From Sphaerolaimus hirsutus (lineage: Eukaryota > Nematoda > Chromadorea > Monhysterida > Sphaerolaimidae), in contig OZ038455.1 in assembly GCA_964036195.1 (NCBI GenBank), positions 7,333,855 to 7,397,854 of the forward strand: a DNA stretch of 64,000 nucleotides, written 5' to 3'. The position numbers were made by a program, and so were the translations under genes. The notes under the pieces were generated by a model. That model saw only the letters and a list, made by a program, of their open reading frames with translations. It was not told where the DNA came from and searched no databases. Below are positions 1-10,068 of the stretch, piece after piece. Numbering within the stretch: the first letter of the stretch is position 1; the number at the start of each line of letters is the position of its first letter.

Positions 1-796
1 GTATGGGTTGCTTGCATGTTAATTAGGTGAATTATCACCAAATTGGTATGCACAAAATTTTTGCAAGACTCATTTTCTTTGGGGGAGTGTATATTTTTTT
101 AGATTTGTCTGAATTTTGGTATGTGTACTCCTTTGTTTAGTGAGTACGCATGCCAAAATTCAGCTCAGCGCATTTACCAGTTCTTTTTTTATTTATACTT
201 TGATTTTTGTTGATCATTGTATTTTTGTATAGTGATTGAAATCCTGCCGGGGACCGGTCCCCGGCAATATTGTCATGGCTTTGACCGGGGTCAAACATCC
301 TGGTGAGAAAAATTTTTTTTCAGTAAACAAAGAATTTCGGCCCCCGACCGGGGACGCTCATCCCTGACAGGGGACTAAACATTTGTCCCATGTTGGGGAC
401 GAACGTCCCCGTTTGGGGACCAAAATTCTTTGTTTACTGAAAAAAAATTTTCTTATGCTGCGATTACAGCTCAGGCATAAAATTGACTGGGCGTAAAATT
501 GAATTTTGGGCGTAAAATTAATTACAGGTGAATGGATAAAGATATGGCATTGTAATTTTATTCAAAGAAAGCGCACATGCATATGTTGCTGGTGTCCACA
601 GCCCATCAGTTTATTTTAATTGTACTAGAATTTTTGCACAAATTGTTTTTATTTTACGCCCTAATTTTACGCAACTTACAGCACATTATTGACAAAATTT
701 TGCTAAAATTCATAACTCCCAGTAAGATTTAAATAAACTCATGAGTCTTGGACACAAGATAATTCACCTAATTAACATGCAAACAGCCCATACACA
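1..796. repeat. Inverted-repeat element (MITE-like), may begin before the window
   Basis: The first 36 bases and bases about 760-796 are near-perfect inverted copies; both contain GCATGTTAATTAGGTGAATT. Inside is a second inverted pair: the TTTACTGAAAAAAAATTTT type arms near 310-330 and 425-460, plus palindromic GGGGACCGGTCCCC blocks. No coding frame is credible. The outer repeat touches the window edge, so the true left end and target duplication cannot be seen. Class unknown. Confidence 0.6.
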
Positions 797-999
797 CAAA
801 TTATCGACTTTTGAAAAAATTTATTTTTTGCTGGGGACCGGTCCCCGGCTGGGGCCTCTGTAAATAGCCCAACATTCACATTTCATGAAACAAGGTGCTA
901 TTCTTGTTCAAATTTGGACGCATTTGCATTTGATGATGCATTCAATGCCCAGACGCAGCAACTCTTTTGCTTATGCTTGCTTCATCAAACATTTGTAAG

Positions 1000-1212
1000 T
1001 ACCGTATTTCCTCGAAATACCCCCTCGATATACCCCCCTCGTTTGACCCCCCCCCCCCTCTCGAGACCACTTTGAAACAACCACCCCCCTCGAAATACCC
1101 CCCACCAGATTGAGTGTAAAGAGAACGTACATGACAAATACTAAAAACAATGTCGGAATAACGTTAGAACAGTGTTTATACCATCTACGTACTAATATTA
1201 ATCTACAGGAGT
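1000..1212. repeat. Left-end fragment of a TACCGTA-type element
   Basis: It starts with TACCGTATTTCCTCGAAATAC and runs of C, the standard left end of the TACCGTA family seen elsewhere here. The following sequence (from TTGAGTGTAAAGAGAACG) is shared with copies at 37.1 kb and 42.4 kb. It resumes after the insertion at 1213-1664 and no matching right end is found, so the copy is truncated. Confidence 0.6.
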
Positions 1213-1664
1213 CAGGGACGTAGGCAGGATTTTTGAGCGGCGGGGGGGCGGATTGTATACGGAGCCCAGCGAACGGGGGGGGGGGGCGGCGCCCCCCCCC
1301 CCTAAAATTTTACCCCTGTAGTAGGGGAATGGCGCCGTGGCGCTGGCGCCTTTCGTAGGCGCCGCGCCATGACGACACTGGCGTTGGCATTGGCGCCAAA
1401 ACACCAATATACGTCAGTTTTTTACAGGCATATAGAGCAACATGGACAGGAATTGGGTCCATTTTCACTGGCTTTGAGGCCGCGGAGACCGGTCAGCTTA
1501 AATAATATGTAGCGAACGGAAAATGCGAGCTTGCGCTCAAACATTTTTCAAACTGTTGACAAAATAGTCTTCTGGATGTGCCATTTCTGGCACATTTTTT
1601 GGTCCGGCCCGGGAAGGGGGGGGGGCGGCCGCCCCCCCGCCCCCCCCCCCCTGGCTACGTCCTG
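1213..1664. mobile_element. Short terminal-inverted-repeat transposon with CAGGGACGTAGGCAGG ends
   Basis: The left end CAGGGACGTAGGCAGG matches the inverse of the right end (CCTGGCTACGTCCTG). The related sequence at 42.5 kb lacks this block and reads straight through from GGAGT to the ACATGTCAGTTATTG sequence, so this is an insertion. The interior holds G/C homopolymers and a short GGCGCC array (about 1330-1410). The CAG start suggests the hAT group, but no clean 8-bp target duplication is visible. Confidence 0.6.
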
Positions 1665-1809
1665 ACAATACATGTCAGTTATTGATGCATTTTCCTACCC
1701 CAGCGCACATCACAAACAACGATTTTGTATAATCCTATACTCAATACTCAATGAAAAAAATACTCAATAACCCAAAAATACTCAAAATACTTGAAAAAAT
1801 ACTTATACG

Positions 1810-3035
1810 TAGTGATGTAAAAAGCGCCAGACTTTTGGCGCCAAGCGCCAAAAGCGCCATGGCGCTTTTGGCATGCGAGCGCCAAGCGCCAATGGCGCCA
1901 CAGCAAAATAGCGCCAAGAGCGCCATGGCGCTTTTCTAGACCATGGCGCCAAGCGCCAATGGCGCCAGGGGATGATGGCGCCAGCGCCAAAAAATTTTGC
2001 TGCATAACGTGCAGCGATGCAAATGCAGTGCTATCTATTTGTTTGTCAACAGGTTCCCATTTCAATTCAAAGCTTGCTGACAAGTAACACTATCCAGTGT
2101 TGTATACACATATATCAAATTTCCTCGAAATACGCCCCTTTCAATTACCCCCCCCCCCTCGAAATACACCCTGTCTGGAATAAGGTAGATCATGTATCCA
2201 ATGATACATTCATAGCTGCGAATTTACATCGCAGCTATACATGGCTTTGTTTATAGAAACATCTATGATAATATGACCAAAATATATCATATTTGGTCAA
2301 TTTATTACGTTTTGGGTCAAATTATTACGTTTTGGGTCAATTAATTAAAAAACTATACTTTACTATGACCCTTCATAAAAATTCCCCCTGAATAAGCACC
2401 CCTCGAAACTCGCCTCAAAATTTGCACCCTTAAAAAATAAACCCCCTGGGTGTATTTCGAGAAAATACGGTAGGTACTTCATGACGGTACTTCATACCAC
2501 AGCAACAATACAACTTCATTTGCAATACAATGCAACACTATGCATTTGAACGCTGTTCGTCGGCTTGTCATCAAGCCTTGAATTGGGTTGAAAACCAGTT
2601 GATATAAAATGTCGTTGAAAACTAGTGCGTGAACGCCCATTTTTTGGTGAAAGTTTTGAATATCCTTGCAATTGCATGGACATGGTTTACAAAATAAGCA
2701 AGTAGAGGGTTTGTTCTTCCTGTAACACACTTACAGTAACACATTTACTTATGTAACTCATGCAGGCAAGGTTAGTTTACATAAGAAAAATGATTAGATT
2801 ATTTTTTGTACTACTTGGCGCTTTTTTGGCGCTTTATAAAACGCTAGCGCCAAGCGCCAATGGCGCCACGACATCATAGCGCCAAGCGCCAAAAGCGCCA
2901 TGGCGCTTTTCCGTAGCACAGCGCCGAGCGCCAATGGCGCCACAGCAAAAAGGCGCCAAGCGCCAAAAGCGCCATGGCGCTTTTTGCTTTGGCGCTAGCG
3001 CCAAGCGCCAGCGCCATGGCGCTTTTACATCACTA
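1810..3035. mobile_element. Non-autonomous hAT-like element with GGCGCC subterminal arrays
   Basis: The left end TAGTGATGTAAAAAGCGCC (1810) and right end GGCGCTTTTACATCACTA (to 3035) are inverted copies. The 8-bp direct repeat CTTATACG flanks both (1802-1809 and 3036-3043), as expected of hAT transposition. Both termini carry dense arrays of the GGCGCC/GCGCCAAGCGCC word (about 1820-2000 and 2815-3030). The unrelated centre holds a nested TACCGTA-type element. There is no transposase frame; apparent frames in the arrays are compositional artefacts. Confidence 0.85.
2113..2472. mobile_element. Nested TACCGTA-type element (decayed left end)
   Basis: The right end reads TATTTCGAGAAAATACGGTA (to 2472). 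The left end is a worn version, TATCAAATTTCCTCGAAATACGCC. C-rich tracts follow each end, as in the rest of the family. It lies in the centre of the hAT element at 1810-3035 and so is younger. Confidence 0.5.
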
Positions 3036-3469
3036 CTTATACGCAATTTTACCCAAGTACTGGGTAAATATTTAAATGTATTTTACTCAGGTATTTTTGA
3101 GAATGGGTAAAAATGAAAGTATTTACCAGTAAGGGTACTTTTGAAAAAGTTCGATACTTACACGTTTCGGTACTCTGCATGGAAGGCTGCAAAGCAAAAA
3201 GATTCAAGTATTCAAAATTCAACAGTATAATTCGAAAATGTGCGAATTCGGTTGGAAAAAATGAAAAGTATTCAGAAAGATTTTTGGAAACTCAAAAACT
3301 AAATTCGATAATTCGAAAACTATTTTGAAAAAAATTTGAAAAGTTACTTTAGAAAACATTGACAGTTTGCCATCGTAGCTAACATGACATAGAATCGTCT
3401 AAAATTGAGAATCTGTAATAAATTTCAACCATCGAAACGATTTGGTTTGAAAATTGAACTGAATTTTGC
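3036..3469. other. Gene-free stretch
   Basis: Mostly AT-rich sequence with words such as TACCCAAGTACTGGGTAAAT, which resemble the TTTAC-rich hAT arrays elsewhere, and TTCGAAAA words. I see no exon-like frame or RNA gene. Confidence 0.4.
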
Positions 3470-3477
3470 ACTTTCCC

Positions 3478-4215
3478 TGGGTACCACTCGATATTTGGGT
3501 ACGCTGGGTACCACTCGGTATCGATATCAATATTCGATATTCGATATTTTTTTCTGAAACTCGATATTCGATATCGATACGATATGGAACCTCGATATCG
3601 ATATTCGATATTGAAAAATGGTCGATATTTGATATTGGATATTTTCAATATTCGATATTGTGATTTGCTTTTGGTATAGCAAAGCATATTTCAAGTGGCA
3701 TATTTTATTTTCATGTGGTTGCACACATGGTTAATCATCTCTTTACTGAAATGTGAATGGTACAAGTGATTTTAACAAGGTTTACATCACTCAAAAGAAG
3801 AACATGGCAGAGAAACATGATGAATCAAAGTGTATCAGACAAATAAAAAATTGGTAGATATTACAGTTTATACTTATAACCTAATTGCTTAAGGGCATGT
3901 GGCAAAAAATAGCATATCATCACTTTCTAGCTTCAATTTTAGCACTTCAACAAAAATGACATTATAAATACTGTACTTTTACTCATCAAATACTATAAGC
4001 AAATCAGTTCAATCATAAATATCTCAAAATGAAAATGAAAACTTAAGTTAGGGACACAATACAGGTTTGATATATCAAAAAAATGGTTGATATTCGATAT
4101 CGATATTCGATATTTTTTCAAAATTTTCGATATCGATATTCGATATTCGATATTAAAAAATGGTCGATATGCGATATTCAATATTCAATACGATATATCG
4201 TTTGAACCCTACTGG
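3478..4215. mobile_element. Probable hAT-like element with TCGATATCGATATTCGATAT arrays
   Basis: Two arrays of the CGATAT word (about 3480-3660 and 4080-4203) flank an ordinary AT-rich centre. The right end, read inward, is TAGGGTTCAAACGATATATCG, fitting the YARNG start of hAT terminal repeats. CTGGGTTC follows the right end and CTGGGTAC precedes the left array. The left terminal repeat itself is worn, so the left border is approximate. Confidence 0.45.
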
Positions 4216-4796
4216 GTTCCCTGGGTCATTTGCGGCTTACTGCACTCTCAATCGGCAGCAAGGGCCGCTACGCACTTGAACCACGCACGCCTCGAAATAC
4301 CCCACCCTCCTCAAAATGGCCACAGCAATTTAGAATTAAAAAAATATTAGTTTTTTGGGATATCTTATTGGAATACTGGATTTTTCCACTATGGTATTAC
4401 ATTCTCGAGTTTTGCTGTTCAGTTTTGTGCACGATCTTAGTGTGAATACACGGACTACTAAGCTGTTGCCATTGAACTTTTATACTACAACAATCAGATA
4501 TGAAAATTTAAGTTTTAAAATTGTTATTTTGAATTTTACATTCAAGCCAAAAGTGTAGCATTTTACATTCACAACCAAAGATACCGGAAAATGTGCAAAA
4601 AATACTTTTCAAATTATTCTAAGAAATTGTGTTTGAAGTGTTTATCCCATGGTGAAATTTGAATGCTTCTGAATTTTCGAATTTTGGATTGCCTTGTTTG
4701 TTTGGACTAGTCTCAGAAGGCAGTTCTGCAGCTGTAAAGTGAAGTGTCAAAGGCCAGTAAAAGGTCCATCAAAATAAAAAATATAACTTTTTATTA
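4216..4796. other. Gene-free stretch
   Basis: AT-rich sequence without paired repeats or a credible coding frame. A short CCTCGAAATACCCC word near 4290 may be a TACCGTA-family scrap. Confidence 0.35.
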
Positions 4797-4799
4797 TTA

Positions 4800-5546
4800 G
4801 ACCCCATTTACACGGATTTTTTGTGATGACTCGACAAAAATAAAACGTTCAATAAGTTGAGTAAAAATGTTCCATATTTATGAGAAAAAGTGGTCAATTA
4901 TACATCTTACCTAGGTGAATATGCATGTCAAATTGAACAATCGTGCTTGTAGCTCATGAGTTAAAGGCGTTTGAAAACTTTTGCAGTTGTTGGACAGTTG
5001 TCGGACTGTCTGCGACAGCCAGAGACAATAGCAAACTTTTTGAACGTTATCAATCTTGAGCTACAAGCATGAGTCTGCAATTTGGCCTGCATATTCGCTT
5101 AGGTAGAAGGTATACTTGACCGCTTTTTCTAATGAATATGGAACCTTTTTACTCAACTTATTGAACGTTTTATTGTTTGAGAGAAAAGTAGTTCCCGGCT
5201 AAGAGAAAATTTTAGTAAAACAACTACAAGTTGACAAAAAAAAAATTAGGCTGGTTCAGGTTTTGGGGTCTTTCATCTGGGGTCCCAAGCCCTGTAAAGT
5301 GTAAAGTAAAGTGTCAAATGTAAAGTCAAATGCAAAGTCAAGTGTCAATCAAAACAAAAAAGAAAAGATTTTATTACTGAACTTTGCATGACAATTGACA
5401 CTTTACTTTGCATTTGACTTTACATTTGACACTTTACTTTACACTTTACAGGGCTTGGGATTGGCACCTGACCTGAAACCAGCCAGGGGGGGGGGGGCCA
5501 ACCCCATGTTGTCGAGTCGTCACAAAAAATCCGTGTAAACGGGGTC
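4800..5546. mobile_element. Terminal-inverted-repeat element with TTA target duplication
   Basis: The left end begins GACCCCATTTACACGGATTT and the right end is its inverse (to 5546), with further similarity through TGTGATGACTCGAC. TTA lies immediately outside both ends (4797-4799 and 5547-5549), as in PIF/Harbinger insertions. Longer internal arms (about 4845-4985 versus 5045-5180) are also inverted. A CTGTAAA foldback sits in the right half. Confidence 0.6.
5276..5472. repeat. CTGTAAA-type foldback
   Basis: The arms are GTCCCAAGCCCTGTAAAGTG on the left and its inverse near TTACAGGGCTTGGGATTGGCACC on the right. The words TGTCAAATGTAAAGTCAAATG fill the stem. It belongs to the foldback family whose exact borders are defined by the copy at 6281-6465. 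Confidence 0.6.
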
Positions 5547-5694
5547 TTACACTTTTGACACATTGCATGACATTTGATAAAGTTACAGGACTTTTGCCTG
5601 AGGTGGCAAAGGTCCCCCACCCTTCCCCTACTAGAGTTGACATTTGAGTTCCTAACTTTAATCAATTTGCCTGAAATAACGGTGTTCATTTTGA

Positions 5695-5883
5695 ACTCAT
5701 TGGCGCTTTTTTGGCGCTTTTAAAAACACAAGCGCCAAGCGCCGAAAGCGCCAAGCGCCGAAAGCGCCATGGCGCTTTTCCGTAGCACAGCGCCAAGCGC
5801 CAATGGCGCCACAGCAAAAAGGCGCCAAGCGCCAAAAGCGCCATGGCGCTTTTTGCTCTGGCGCTAGCGCCATGGCCATCACT
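5695..5883. repeat. GGCGCC array, right end of a hAT-like element
   Basis: A dense GCGCCAAGCGCC/GGCGCTTTTTGC array ends with GGCCATCACTA, the inverse of a TAGTGATG terminus. The start resembles the inner array of the element at 1810-3035 (TTGGCGCTTTTTTGGCGC), but no left terminus is seen, so this is a partial copy. Confidence 0.6.
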
Positions 5884-5916
5884 AGTCTATAGACTCCTAT
5901 ATTTACAGTGCAGTTA

Positions 5917-6014
5917 CACCTCCCCCCTCGTTTGGCCCCTCTCAAAATTGGCACTCTGGAATAATTTCCCCCTGGGGCCGGGGGTTTTTTCGAAGAAATA
6001 CGGTAGTTTACGTT
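5917..6014. repeat. Right-end fragment of a TACCGTA-type element
   Basis: It carries CCCCCTCGTTTGGCCCC and ends in CGAAGAAATACGGTA. No left end is visible. Confidence 0.4.
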
Positions 6015-6082
6015 TACATACACATTGAAAATTACGTACTTAACAACTGTAAAAAAGGAGGAAGGAAGCAAATGAAACTTGC

Positions 6083-6127
6083 ATGTTTTTCCCACATTCG
6101 CACGTGAAGCTTGTCTGTTTTTGTGCA
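6083..6127 (-). pseudogene. Exon 2 of AChBP-like gene copy C (45 nt)
   Basis: The minus-strand exon lies between TTGCAG and a GCAAGT donor. Its 15 codons resemble the main gene's exon 2 (CTKT..KLHVRMWEKH) and correspond to the conserved 45-nt exon of nicotinic receptor genes. The frame is intact, but the partner exon 1 is split by a foldback, so this copy is called a pseudogene. No later exons of this copy were found downstream (coordinates below 6083). Confidence 0.65.
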
Positions 6128-6214
6128 CTGCAAATGGTATCGGAAAAACGTTTATTCGTGATAATAATAACGGCAGGAAAGTATGAAAGACTGCAAGAAC
6201 CGTAAGAAACGTAC

Positions 6215-6577
6215 GAAATCAAAACCGTATAGTGAATAACTCATGGTGTCATTTATGCCGTCGGTATGTTTCTTAACTGGGGGCACTCCCAGAACCTGTC
6301 AAAAGCCCTGTAAAGTGTCAAATGTCATGCAAAGTTTCAAAAGTCATGGAAAATGCCCTGCAAAATGGCAACTCGGCAATTTTGCAGGGCACTTTACATG
6401 ACTTTTGACACTTTGCATGACATTTGACATTTTACATCGCATTTTACAGGGTCTGGGAATAGCACCTGGTCGCACGTTCACACTGCCATAGTTGCTAAGT
6501 AAATCTTCTTGTAGACGCTTTTCATCGAAATCGGCGAATGCGAAAGTAATAAGACAAAATGAAAATAGCAGTTTCAT
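6215..6577 (-). pseudogene. Exon 1 of AChBP-like gene copy C, split by a foldback insertion
   Basis: The frame starts at 6577 with a hydrophobic signal peptide (MKLLFSFCLITFAFA) and the nicotinic N-terminal helix (FDEKRLQEDLLSNYGSVNVR). After Arg-Pro it runs into unrelated sequence and stops. The missing part resumes at 6280 and ends at a GTACGT donor after ..GFDF. Removing the 185-bp foldback (6281-6465) plus one CTGG repeat leaves exactly 174 nt, the length of exon 1 in the other two copies. The disruption is therefore a recent precise insertion and this copy is almost surely inactive. Confidence 0.8.
6281..6465. mobile_element. CTGTAAA foldback element with 4-bp target duplication
   Basis: A 185-bp near-palindrome. 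The left end GGGCACTCCCAGAACCTGTC pairs with the right end ..CAGGGTCTGGGAATAGCAC. CTGG occurs on both sides (6277-6280 and 6466-6469). The paralogous exon at 44482-44655 shows the empty site (TTGACTGGTCGCACG), which fixes the borders. Stem words are CTGTAAAATGTCAAAAGTCATG. No coding capacity. Confidence 0.85.
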
Positions 6578-7500
6578 ATTGTTGTGTTTATTCGGGAAGT
6601 TGAAATTTATTTAGTCACCAACTATATATTTACCCACTGTCGGCATTTTGCGCATTAAATACATCTACAGTCAGCTTTTACCGATAAACTGTTTGGAAAT
6701 TTGAGGAGTTGTAGCATTACCTATATCATATTTCCCGCTTTAAAAATAGTACACACATACAGTATCCAATTTGTTTACATTCATTGTTGGATGATATGCA
6801 CAGAACACATGCACAATGGTTTCACGATTTGCACGATGGCAACATTTTCGACTTTTTGCAGCAGTAGACATTTTCAATCATAATTACGCCTTAAACATGG
6901 CAAAGGCAAAATTTGCAAGCGGATTAATGACAAGAATGGTAATGGATGGTAGAAAAGTGAACTGTGAATGTGTAAAATAAAATTGTAAATGAACAAACTG
7001 GTAGGAATCCCAGACCTTGTAAAACGCCCTGTAAAATGTCAAAAGTCATGTAAAACGCACTGTTAAAAAATGGCAAATGGACTTTTGCCATTTTCCATGG
7101 CATTTTACTTTAGACACTTTGCATGACATTTTACAAGGTGTGGTACTGCCCCTTACCACTTATGTTTACTTGACGGGAAACAAATGGGTGTTTTACCACT
7201 TTTCTATTCACTTATCACCCTTTTCTTGTCACTTAACCACTTAAGCGTCCAATCAAGGCCCAATCTTGCACCCTGCAAATGGCTTGTTAAACTGAAGACA
7301 TCTTCAAGAAACCGGTATAATAGATGGTTTACATAGCCTTTAGACTGTTGCCTTACTTGTGACTTACTTACTGATGTTGGCATCTGGAACATTTACAAAC
7401 ATCAGGCCGGTTATTTGAGGTGTATATTATGCTTGTATACACAATTTGACAATAAAAGGATAAAAACACAATTTGACTTAGCACTAGACAGGATTTGAGA
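6578..7500. repeat. Upstream region of AChBP-like copy C, duplicated at 44.66-45.6 kb
   Basis: Sequence before the copy C start codon matches that before the main gene (GTCGGCATTTTGCGC, TCATTGTTGGATGATATGCAC, CACAATGGTTTCAC, GATGGATGGTAGAAAAGTGAACTG, then a foldback, then CACTTAACCACTTAAGC). The shared foldback at about 7010-7150 predates the duplication; the one in exon 1 postdates it. Any promoter should lie here, but I cannot identify a core promoter. Confidence 0.65.
7010..7150. repeat. CTGTAAA foldback shared by copies A and C
   Basis: A palindromic block with GAATCCCAGACCTTGTAAAACG on the left and its worn inverse ending ..ACAAGGTGTGG on the right. The counterpart at 45062-45250 occupies the same place upstream of the main gene. 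Confidence 0.6.
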
Positions 7501-8038
7501 TGTGAGATTATTCAACTTTGCTTGTTTTGCATAAAATGCGCACATGTGCCTGAAGTACTGCTTGATGTGATACTGAGCGTGTGACCTTAGAGGCAGTGAT
7601 TACTTTCAGTCATAAAGTTGTAGTGGACAGTGGTTAATGTCAAGTCAAATGTCAAGTAAAATATCAAGTGAAATGTCAAGTTATCTGTCAACTGATAATG
7701 TTCAGGTGATAATTATCAAGTGGTTAATTCCAAATCATAAGTGTCAAGCATCTAGTTCTGAATTGGCACATCTAGTTCTAGCATCTATTTTTTTCAAATT
7801 TGTTCAGTTTTTTTTCAAAAAATTTTCAAATTTTTTTTCAAATTTTTTTAATAAAATTTTTATAAAAAATACTGTTATTTTTTTTATTTTTTCAACAAAA
7901 AATTTCAAAAATTTTTGTCCATGTAGGGTATATTTGGACATATCAACGTCCATCGCTACACAATGTGTAGCTGCGATGCAAACTGCGACCAATATATATA
8001 TTCATCTATATATATTCATCATATATATATAATGTATA
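7501..8038. other. Gene-free AT-rich stretch
   Basis: Contains a GTCAAGT tandem word (7638-7690), a long T-rich tract with AAATTTTT words (7790-7910) and a TATA-rich tail (7990-8038). No credible coding exon or RNA gene is seen. Confidence 0.4.
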
Positions 8039-9263
8039 TACCGTAAATCCTCGAATAAGTCCCCGGGGGAGTTATTTTTTCCTCAGAATTTTTTGAGGGG
8101 GGACTTATTCGAGGGGGGGAGTTATTCGAGGGGGGGAGTTATTTCTTCGTCGGAATATTGAGTAAAATACTTGATCAGTATATCATCTGAATGGGGTTAA
8201 GTAGGCTGCATAAACGTGTGAGCAGGGTTGGTTTTAGTAAAATTCTTTTTACTAAAATTGTACCATATTACCTCGAAATACCCCCATGGGGGTTTATTAT
8301 TTCGCCAGCAAAATTTGAGGGGGGGTTAATTCGAGGGGGGGGTTTATTCGAGGGGGGGTTTTATTATTTCGTCAGAAATTTTCGTAAGGATCGTAGTAAA
8401 TAGTAGGCATTTGCATACCCAAAACAGTTAATAAATGTGTCCAAACAGGATATATTTGGCTACAATAAATAGCTACAATTAATAAATAGCTACACAAACT
8501 AGTCTATGTGTAGCTGCAATGCAAATTAACAGTAATATACATCATGTACATTGCATGCATGACGTATTTATTATGTACATGATGTACATCATTCCGAAGG
8601 GGGGGGGGGGTATTTCGAGGGGGGGGTTTATTATTTCCCCAGCCCATTTTGAGGGGGGGTTAATTCGAGGGGGGTTTATTCAAGGGGGGGGGGATAATTC
8701 GAGGTAATATGGTATTTTATTTTTATTAAAATTGTATTTTATTTTTATTTTATTCTTCAATTTTCCATTTTATTTTTATTTTATTCTTCAATTTTTCATT
8801 TTATTTTTATTTTATTTTTATTTTTTATTTTAGTTCGTGACCAGGATTCATTTAAGTAAAATTCTTTTTACTAAAATTGTATTTTATTTTTATTAAAATT
8901 GTATTTTATTTTTATTTTATTCTTCAATTTTTCATTTTATTTTTATTTTATTCTTTAATTTTCTATTTTATTTTAATTTTATTTTTTTCCTGAGATTTTG
9001 CCAACCCTGCGTGTGAGCCAGAATAGAAATCCCGTAATTCATGCAATAAAATCAATGCTAGTGTGCATTAACTGCAAAATAATGAATGCTTTTAATGATC
9101 ATTTACATACATACGTTTTTTATACGTGGACTTTGTTCCCACTCATTAAGAGGGGGGTTTATTCGAGGGGGGGAGTTATTTTTTCTACAGTCAGTTTACA
9201 GGGGGGAGTTATTCGAGGGGGGGAGTTATTCGAGGGGGGGGACTTATTCGAGGATTTACGGTA
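8039..9263. mobile_element. TACCGTA-type element carrying a nested copy
   Basis: The left end TACCGTAAATCCTCGAATAAG (8039) and right end CTTATTCGAGGATTTACGGTA (to 9263) are perfect inverses. Internal repeats of GAGGGGGGGAGTTATTCGAGG occur on both sides. An AT-rich ATTTTATTTTT tract (8715-9000) and the element at 8261-8714 lie inside. No transposase. Confidence 0.7.
8261..8714. mobile_element. TACCGTA-type element with a readable TA target
   Basis: The ends are TACCATATTACCTCGAAATA and its inverse. The flanks ..ACTAAAATTG and TTTTATTTTTATTAAAATTG are found joined by a single TA at about 8865-8905 in a local repeat of the same sequence. This unoccupied version implies insertion at, and duplication of, a TA dinucleotide. 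Long G runs follow each end. The interior (ATATATTTGG, AGCTACACAAACTAGTC, ACATCATGTACATTGCAT) is shared with 10569-10994. Confidence 0.7.
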
Positions 9264-9346
9264 CATCATGTACATTGCATACACGATGTACATAATTCCA
9301 GACGGGGGTATTTCGAGGGGGGGGGGGTATTTTTTCCCCAGCTCAA

Positions 9347-9504
9347 AATTGCCCACTGTCAGAATTTTGCGCTTTGATACTTCTAGGTATTCATGTCAGC
9401 TTGTACAGATACCTAAATCGTTTGGAAATTTTGCGTCATATCAGATTAAAATCTTTAAATTATTTTTAAAAATACACACATTTCCAATTTGTTGACATTC
9501 AATG
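9347..9504. repeat. Fragment of a further AChBP-gene upstream region (part 1 of 3)
   Basis: From CACTGTCAGAATTTTGCGC to GTTGACATTCAATG this matches the upstream regions of copies A (44.7 kb) and C (6.6 kb). It continues at 10039-10068 and 11781-11905 after two hAT insertions. The exon 1 end is lost; a TACCGTA-family fragment (about 9295-9346) adjoins it. Confidence 0.65.
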
Positions 9505-10038
9505 CAGGGTCGTTAAAAGTACTGAACTTTATTCAAAGTATACGTAAATGTAAAGTATTTATTTTTTACTCACCCCCTGAGTACAGAAAACGTAAAGTAA
9601 CATTTGTTTTCTTTTACTCATGAGTAAACGTGAGTAAACGTACTTTTGCCCCTAGAAAGCGAAGACATGAGTATTTTTGAGAAATGTTGCCGCAATTTTT
9701 TCTTAAAATCACTGATTTTCATAACTTTTTGCTTACCTATTTTGAGCAAGTGTTTTCTATGTGTGTGCTTAAATGCCAATTTTGGACCAATTTCCCATTA
9801 TTTTAGCATATTCTCTCCGTTTTTCCCTTGTATGACATCAAAAAATTGATATAAATGGCTATCTGAAATACGTATGTTGTACTCGAGTACTTTCAAAAAG
9901 TATACGTTAAAGCGAGTGCTGGAACTTTTTTTGGAGGAAAGATAAACATATTTACTCCGTAGTCAAGTACCTCAATACATCGACATCGAGTAAATACAGT
10001 ATTTATCCAGTAAAAGTAAATACATTTTAACAACTATG
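9505..10038. mobile_element. hAT-like element with TTTACTCGAGTA arrays
   Basis: The left end CAGGGTCGTTAAAAG and the right end (inverse: CATAGTTGTTAAAATG) are hAT-like. The flanking octamers ATTCAATG and ATTCACTG differ at one base. Terminal arrays are built of GTAAACGTAAATAC/GAGTAAA words. It splits the duplicated upstream region. Confidence 0.7.
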
Positions 10039-10068
10039 ATTCACTGTTGCATTGAGCATTCTATGCAG

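Noticed and set aside
1816..2083. Open frames on both strands through GGCGCC arrays (also 2834-3046, 5697-6128, 14455-14661, 41556-41942)
   Set aside because: They arise from the repeated stop-free word; the peptide is just the word translated (APWRFWRLAP, AKSAMALLA) and occurs on both strands.
3379..4350. Frames of Tyr-Arg-Ile-Ser repeats in CGATAT arrays
   Set aside because: Repeat translation on both strands; the region is part of a hAT-like element.
5917..6014. Pairing the TACCGTA left end at 1000 with the right end at 2472 as one element
   Set aside because: That span overlaps rather than nests with the hAT element 1810-3035, whose 8-bp duplication is exact; the 2472 end belongs to a copy nested inside it and the 1000 end is an orphan, as is 5917-6014.
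8191..9495. Gly-rich frames (GGGLFEGG..) in poly-G element ends
   Set aside because: Translation of G runs in TACCGTA elements, not coding.
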